Made by a program: the position numbers and the translations under genes. A DNA stretch of 64,000 bases from Falsirhodobacter xinxiangensis (GTDB lineage Bacteria > Pseudomonadota > Alphaproteobacteria > Rhodobacterales > Rhodobacteraceae): the NCBI RefSeq assembly GCF_004959935.1, contig NZ_SMYN01000002.1, positions 124,001 to 188,000 of the forward strand. Reading direction: 5' to 3'. Each line of letters begins with the position of its first letter. The stretch's first letter is position 1. This document shows positions 60,925 to 64,000 of the stretch, in pieces. The notes under the pieces were generated by a model that was given only the letters and a program-made list of their open reading frames with translations, searched no databases and was not told the DNA's origin.

Positions 60925-62102
60925 TCGGCAACTCCGGCTTGGACTGCGGCGGCGCGGACGATCGCCAACTCGCCGTCGTTGGTGAAGATCTGTCGCGCCT
61001 CGTTCCAGATGGTCGCGGCGCGGTCGGTCTGGCCAAGCACGCCATAGGACGAGATCAGGCGCGCCCATTCATCCGCCGTTCCGCCGCGAGTCGCCAAACG
61101 GTCCGACAGGCGCTGCACCATCGCCCCTATCGCCGCCTGACGCGCCTCGGGGTCGAGGCCGGACATCGCTTCGATCTGTTCGGGCGAGGGGCCAACGGGT
61201 GCGTCTTCCTCCCACCGCGCGCCCGCGCGGGCGGCAAGGTCGGGCATCGCCGCGCGGATGATGGGGGCAAACCCTGCATCCGGCGCAACGCGCAGGGCCG
61301 TGCGCCATAGCCGGAACGCAAGGTCCTCGCGCCCGCCCTGGGCCATCGTCAGCCCGGAATAGTAAAGCGCCAGCGGCTGCTGCGCATCGCGTGCCAGCGC
61401 GTCGGACAACACCCGCTCCGCCTCGGGCGAGACATAGCCGCCGGCGGCAAGGATCATCGCCTCGGCCAAGGCCGCGCGGTCGGATGCGCCGCCTTCGCCC
61501 AGATCCACCACGCGCGCCTGCGCATCGGCTGCTGCGGCGTAATTGCCCGAGGCGCCCTCGTTCCGCGCCAGAAGCTGCCAGCCGCGCAGATCGTCCGGGT
61601 TGGCGGCGACAGCCTCGCGCAGACGCTGCATCAGTGCCGCGAACTCGTCATCCACCTGCACCTGCTGCGGGGTGAACGCCGCCTGCGCCTCTTGCTGCGA
61701 GGGGCGGCTCGCGCGCAGCGCCTCGGTCGCTTCAATCCGCCCGGCCAGTGGCAGGTCGGCATAGCCGGGCGCGCCCAGCCGCAGATACCCCAGCACCGCC
61801 GCACCCACGGCAACCGCCACCAGAACGCCCCCCAGAACCGGGCCGCGCCCCCGGTTCGGCACCGCAGCCGCCCGGTCCGCATCCAGCAGCCTGCGCGAGA
61901 TTTCCAGCCGCAGTCTTTCGCCCTCGGCCTTGGCCAGCGTGCCGCGGTCCAGATCGCGATCCACGTCCCGAAGCTGCTGGCGATAGATGTGCAGGTCCGT
62001 GCGGTCCGCCGCTTCGGTATCGCGCCAGAACCCGCGCATCAGAACGCCCGCCACGGCCAAGCCGAGCGCGCCTGCCACGAGCCAGAAGATCCAGACGGTC
62101 AT
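60921..62102 (-). CDS. ccmI: Cytochrome c biogenesis protein CcmI
   Basis: Apocytochrome c chaperone of the type I (Ccm) maturation system, 393 residues. Two transmembrane helices (about 2-20 and 90-110) bracket a cytoplasmic leucine-zipper-like segment ([20 protein letters not shown]), and the C-terminal half is a periplasmic TPR-like domain ([20 protein letters not shown]). AAGGGGGAC precedes ATG 62102. The other ccm genes are not in the window. A palindrome lies 44 bases upstream in the divergent gap to soxB. Confidence 0.92.
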   Translation of the reverse strand: MTVWIFWLVAGALGLAVAGVLMRGFWRDTEAADRTDLHIYRQQLRDVDRDLDRGTLAKAEGERLRLEISRRLLDADRAAAVPNRGRGPVLGGVLVAVAVGAAVLGYLRLGAPGYADLPLAGRIEATEALRASRPSQQEAQAAFTPQQVQVDDEFAALMQRLREAVAANPDDLRGWQLLARNEGASGNYAAAADAQARVVDLGEGGASDRAALAEAMILAAGGYVSPEAERVLSDALARDAQQPLALYYSGLTMAQGGREDLAFRLWRTALRVAPDAGFAPIIRAAMPDLAARAGARWEEDAPVGPSPEQIEAMSGLDPEARQAAIGAMVQRLSDRLATRGGTADEWARLISSYGVLGQTDRAATIWNEARQIFTNDGELAIVRAAAVQAGVAE

Positions 62103-62145
62103 CGCGTCCCCCTTTTGCCAGCCATCTATCCCGCCGGGCCGGGGG

Positions 62146-62196
62146 GCCGCAATGCCGTCTTGCGGCGATGTCGCATTTGGAGCGATTGTGCCGCAA
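62146..62196. promoter_or_regulatory. Candidate operator: 7-7-7 palindrome plus third half-site
   Basis: GCCGCAA (62146-62152), seven bases, TTGCGGC (62160-62166) make a perfect inverted repeat. A third copy, GCCGCAA, lies at 62190-62196. It sits in the 161-base divergent region between ccmI and soxB and could serve either promoter. No regulator gene is adjacent. Confidence 0.45.
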
Positions 62197-62263
62197 CCGG
62201 AAGCGGCTTTCGATGCGCCGGGATCCAGAACAGACTGACAAGAATAGAAGCGACAGGGGCCCC

Positions 62264-63511
62264 ATGAGACGCTATTCCGTTTTCGCTATCGCCCGCGAGG
62301 CGATGCGCCATCATACCGGATGGGAAAGGGCGTGGGCCTCGCCCGAGCCGCGGGCCTCCTATGACGTGGTGATCGTGGGTGCGGGCGGGCATGGCCTTGC
62401 AACCGCTTATTATCTTGGGAAGAATTTCGGCATCACCAATATTGCGGTGATCGAGAAGGGTTGGCTTGGCGGCGGCAATACGGGCCGGAATACGACCATC
62501 ATCCGCTCGAACTATCTGCAAGACCCGTCGGCCGCGATCTACGACAAGGCGCTGTCGCTTTATGAGAACCTGAGCCAGGACCTGAACTACAACGTCATGT
62601 TCAGCCCTCGCGGTTTGTTGATGCTGGCACAGACCCATCACGAGGTTCGCGGCTATCTGCGGACGGTCCATGCCAACAATCTTCAGGGTGTGAAGACGGA
62701 ATGGATCGGGCCGGAGAAGGTCAAGGAGCTGGTGCCGATCATCAACATCCATGGCCCGCGCTATCCCATACTTGGGGCGCTGTATCAGGAACGCGGCGGC
62801 ACGGCGCGGCATGACGCCGTGGCATGGGGCTATGCCCGCGCCTGTTCGGCGATGGGGATGCACATCATCCAGCAATGCGAGGTGACGGGGGTCCGATCCG
62901 AAGGCGGGCAGGTCACGGGGGTCGAGACGACCAAGGGCCATATCGGCTGCAAGAAGCTGGGCATCGTCGTCGCGGGCCATTCGGGTCAGGTCGCGGCGAT
63001 GGCGGGTTTCCGTCTGCCGGTGGAATCCATGGCGCTTCAGGCGCTGGTGTCCGAACCGATCAAGCCCTGCATGGACGTGGTGGTGATGGCCAACACCGTC
63101 CACGGCTACATGTCCCAGTCCGACAAGGGCGAGATGGTGATCGGGGGCGGCACGGACGGGTTCAACAACTATACCCAGCGCGGGTCTTTCCATCATATCG
63201 AGGAAACCTTGCGCGCGCTGATCGAGACGTTCCCGATGATCAGCCGCCTGAAGATGCTGCGGCAATGGGGCGGGATCGTGGACATGACTGGCGACCGCTC
63301 GCCACTGATTTCCAAGACGCCGCTGGCGGGCTGCTTCATCAACTGCGGTTGGGGCACCGGCGGATTCAAGGCGATCCCCGGATCGGGCTGGGCGATGGCC
63401 GAACTGGTGGCCAAGGGCGAGCCGGGGCCGCTGGCGGCGGAATTCAGCATCGACCGCTTCAAGGAAGGTCGGTTCATCGACGAAAGCGTAGCTGCGGGGG
63501 TGGCACATTGA
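62264..63511 (+). CDS. soxB: Sarcosine oxidase beta subunit
   Basis: FAD/FMN flavoprotein subunit of heterotetrameric sarcosine oxidase, which demethylates sarcosine to glycine, 415 residues. The FAD motif VVIVGAGGHGLATAYYLG starts at residue 35. The covalent FMN attachment histidine is expected at His183 in GGTARHDAVAWGY, corresponding to His173 of the Corynebacterium enzyme. The C-terminal GWGTGGFKAIPGSG is typical. It is the first gene of soxBDA, the usual order, with glycine-betaine/choline breakdown as the expected pathway. Confidence 0.95.
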   Translation: MRRYSVFAIAREAMRHHTGWERAWASPEPRASYDVVIVGAGGHGLATAYYLGKNFGITNIAVIEKGWLGGGNTGRNTTIIRSNYLQDPSAAIYDKALSLYENLSQDLNYNVMFSPRGLLMLAQTHHEVRGYLRTVHANNLQGVKTEWIGPEKVKELVPIINIHGPRYPILGALYQERGGTARHDAVAWGYARACSAMGMHIIQQCEVTGVRSEGGQVTGVETTKGHIGCKKLGIVVAGHSGQVAAMAGFRLPVESMALQALVSEPIKPCMDVVVMANTVHGYMSQSDKGEMVIGGGTDGFNNYTQRGSFHHIEETLRALIETFPMISRLKMLRQWGGIVDMTGDRSPLISKTPLAGCFINCGWGTGGFKAIPGSGWAMAELVAKGEPGPLAAEFSIDRFKEGRFIDESVAAGVAH

Positions 63512-63524
63512 AACGGGGTGACCA

Positions 63525-63848
63525 ATGCTGATCCTTGAATGCCCGCATTGCGGCATCCGCGCCGAGGAAACCGAACTGTCGCCCGGCGGCGAGGCGCATC
63601 TGAAACGCTTCGGCCCCGGTTCGTCGGACCAAGAGTTCGAGGATTACATGTTCGCGCGCAAAAACCCCAAGGGCGTGCATTTCGAACGCTGGCGCCATGC
63701 CTATGGCTGCGGGAAATGGTTCATCGCCGCCCGCTGCACCGCCACGCTGGAGGTGTTCGGGACATACCCCGCGCAGACGGCGGAACCGCCGCAGCACATC
63801 ATCGACGCCGTAAAGACCCGCCGTCCGGGCTGGGAGGGATATAAATGA
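63525..63848 (+). CDS. soxD: Sarcosine oxidase delta subunit
   Basis: 107-residue zinc-binding subunit. Ligands Cys6, Cys9 (CPHCG), His58 and Cys62 (RHAYGCGKWF) match the family. It lies 13 bases after soxB and overlaps soxA by four bases (ATGA). Confidence 0.95.
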   Translation: MLILECPHCGIRAEETELSPGGEAHLKRFGPGSSDQEFEDYMFARKNPKGVHFERWRHAYGCGKWFIAARCTATLEVFGTYPAQTAEPPQHIIDAVKTRRPGWEGYK

Positions 63849-64000
63849 GCACCCGTCTTGCCTGTGGCGGTCGTCTGATCGACCGCCGCGCCCCGCGCAC
63901 ATTTTCGTTCAACGGCAAGAAGATGCGCGGCTTTCTTGGCGACACGCTTGCATCGGCGCTGCTGGCGAACGATCAGATGCTGGTGGGCCGCAGCTTCAAA
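63845..64000 (+). CDS. soxA: Sarcosine oxidase alpha subunit, N-terminal fragment (runs off the window)
   Basis: Only the first 52 codons are present, ending in LLANDQMLVGRSFK. The start MSTRLACGGRLIDRRAPRTF and KMRGFLGDTLASALLAND matches the N-terminal 2Fe-2S-ferredoxin-like domain that opens SoxA. Position after soxB-soxD settles the assignment; soxG would be expected beyond the window. Confidence 0.92.
   Translation, partial: MSTRLACGGRLIDRRAPRTFSFNGKKMRGFLGDTLASALLANDQMLVGRSFK

Overview
The window looks like a chromosomal segment of an alphaproteobacterium, most likely Rhodobacterales (Paracoccaceae/Rhodobacteraceae). Reasons: high G+C, the ntrX-trkA-trkH-hfq-hflX order, a CtrA/SciP pair, LpxI in the lipid A cluster, a HemB without the zinc cysteines, and heterotetrameric sarcosine oxidase genes. 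The genus cannot be fixed from the sequence alone. I see no rRNA, tRNA, CRISPR array, insertion sequence, prophage or frameshifted gene. Coding density is very high and no gap between genes exceeds 300 bases.

Layout. 1-5365: end of the ntr operon (ntrX), potassium uptake (trkA, trkH), hfq and hflX. 5418-11067: penicillin-acylase-type hydrolase, beta-hydroxyacid dehydrogenase, SYLF-domain lipoprotein, hemB and a four-helix membrane protein. 11080-18719: mfd, then a leftward group with a Bcr/CflA-type MFS pump, a FrnE-like DsbA protein, a CsbD-like protein and a YejA-like binding protein. 18792-21506: a candidate small RNA, 3-hydroxybutyrate dehydrogenase, and a psuK-psuG operon for pseudouridine breakdown. 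21692-25264: rpsB-tsf, sodB, a host-attachment-family protein and a LOG-family protein. 25383-30740: Atm1-type ABC exporter, a TPR membrane protein, bamB and der. 30737-34193 (leftward): an AraC regulator with an orphan Tat-exported binding protein, and miaA. 34285-45915: a long rightward envelope/isoprenoid/lipid A cluster (pyrH-frr-uppS-cdsA-dxr-rseP-bamA-skp-like-fabZ-lpxA-lpxI-lpxB). 45912-52503: mnmA, sciP, ctrA, ligA, recG. 52506-56162: a tiny gene behind what looks like a tandem LexA operator, an Fe-S scaffold protein, hisI, an ABC-F ATPase and a small outer-membrane barrel protein. 56211-60437: cysS, a squalene/phytoene-synthase-fold protein, an AlkA-type glycosylase, a carboxylesterase and an HNH protein. 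60469-64000: ruvX-ccmI leftward, soxB-soxD-soxA rightward (soxA runs off the end).

Genes are tightly packed. Many same-strand neighbours overlap by ATGA or TGATG. Six convergent pairs touch or overlap at their stop codons with no room for a terminator between them.

The most interesting item is a 39-codon predicted membrane peptide gene (52576-52695). It is preceded by three GTTC half-sites spaced exactly 11 bases apart, the spacing of the alphaproteobacterial LexA box, and is followed by a strong intrinsic terminator. This is the layout expected of a DNA-damage-induced small membrane protein. Second are a candidate small RNA beside 3-hydroxybutyrate dehydrogenase, a 7-7-7 palindrome between ccmI and soxB, and a 12-base direct repeat in the leader of the HNH gene. 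All of these are inferences from sequence pattern only.
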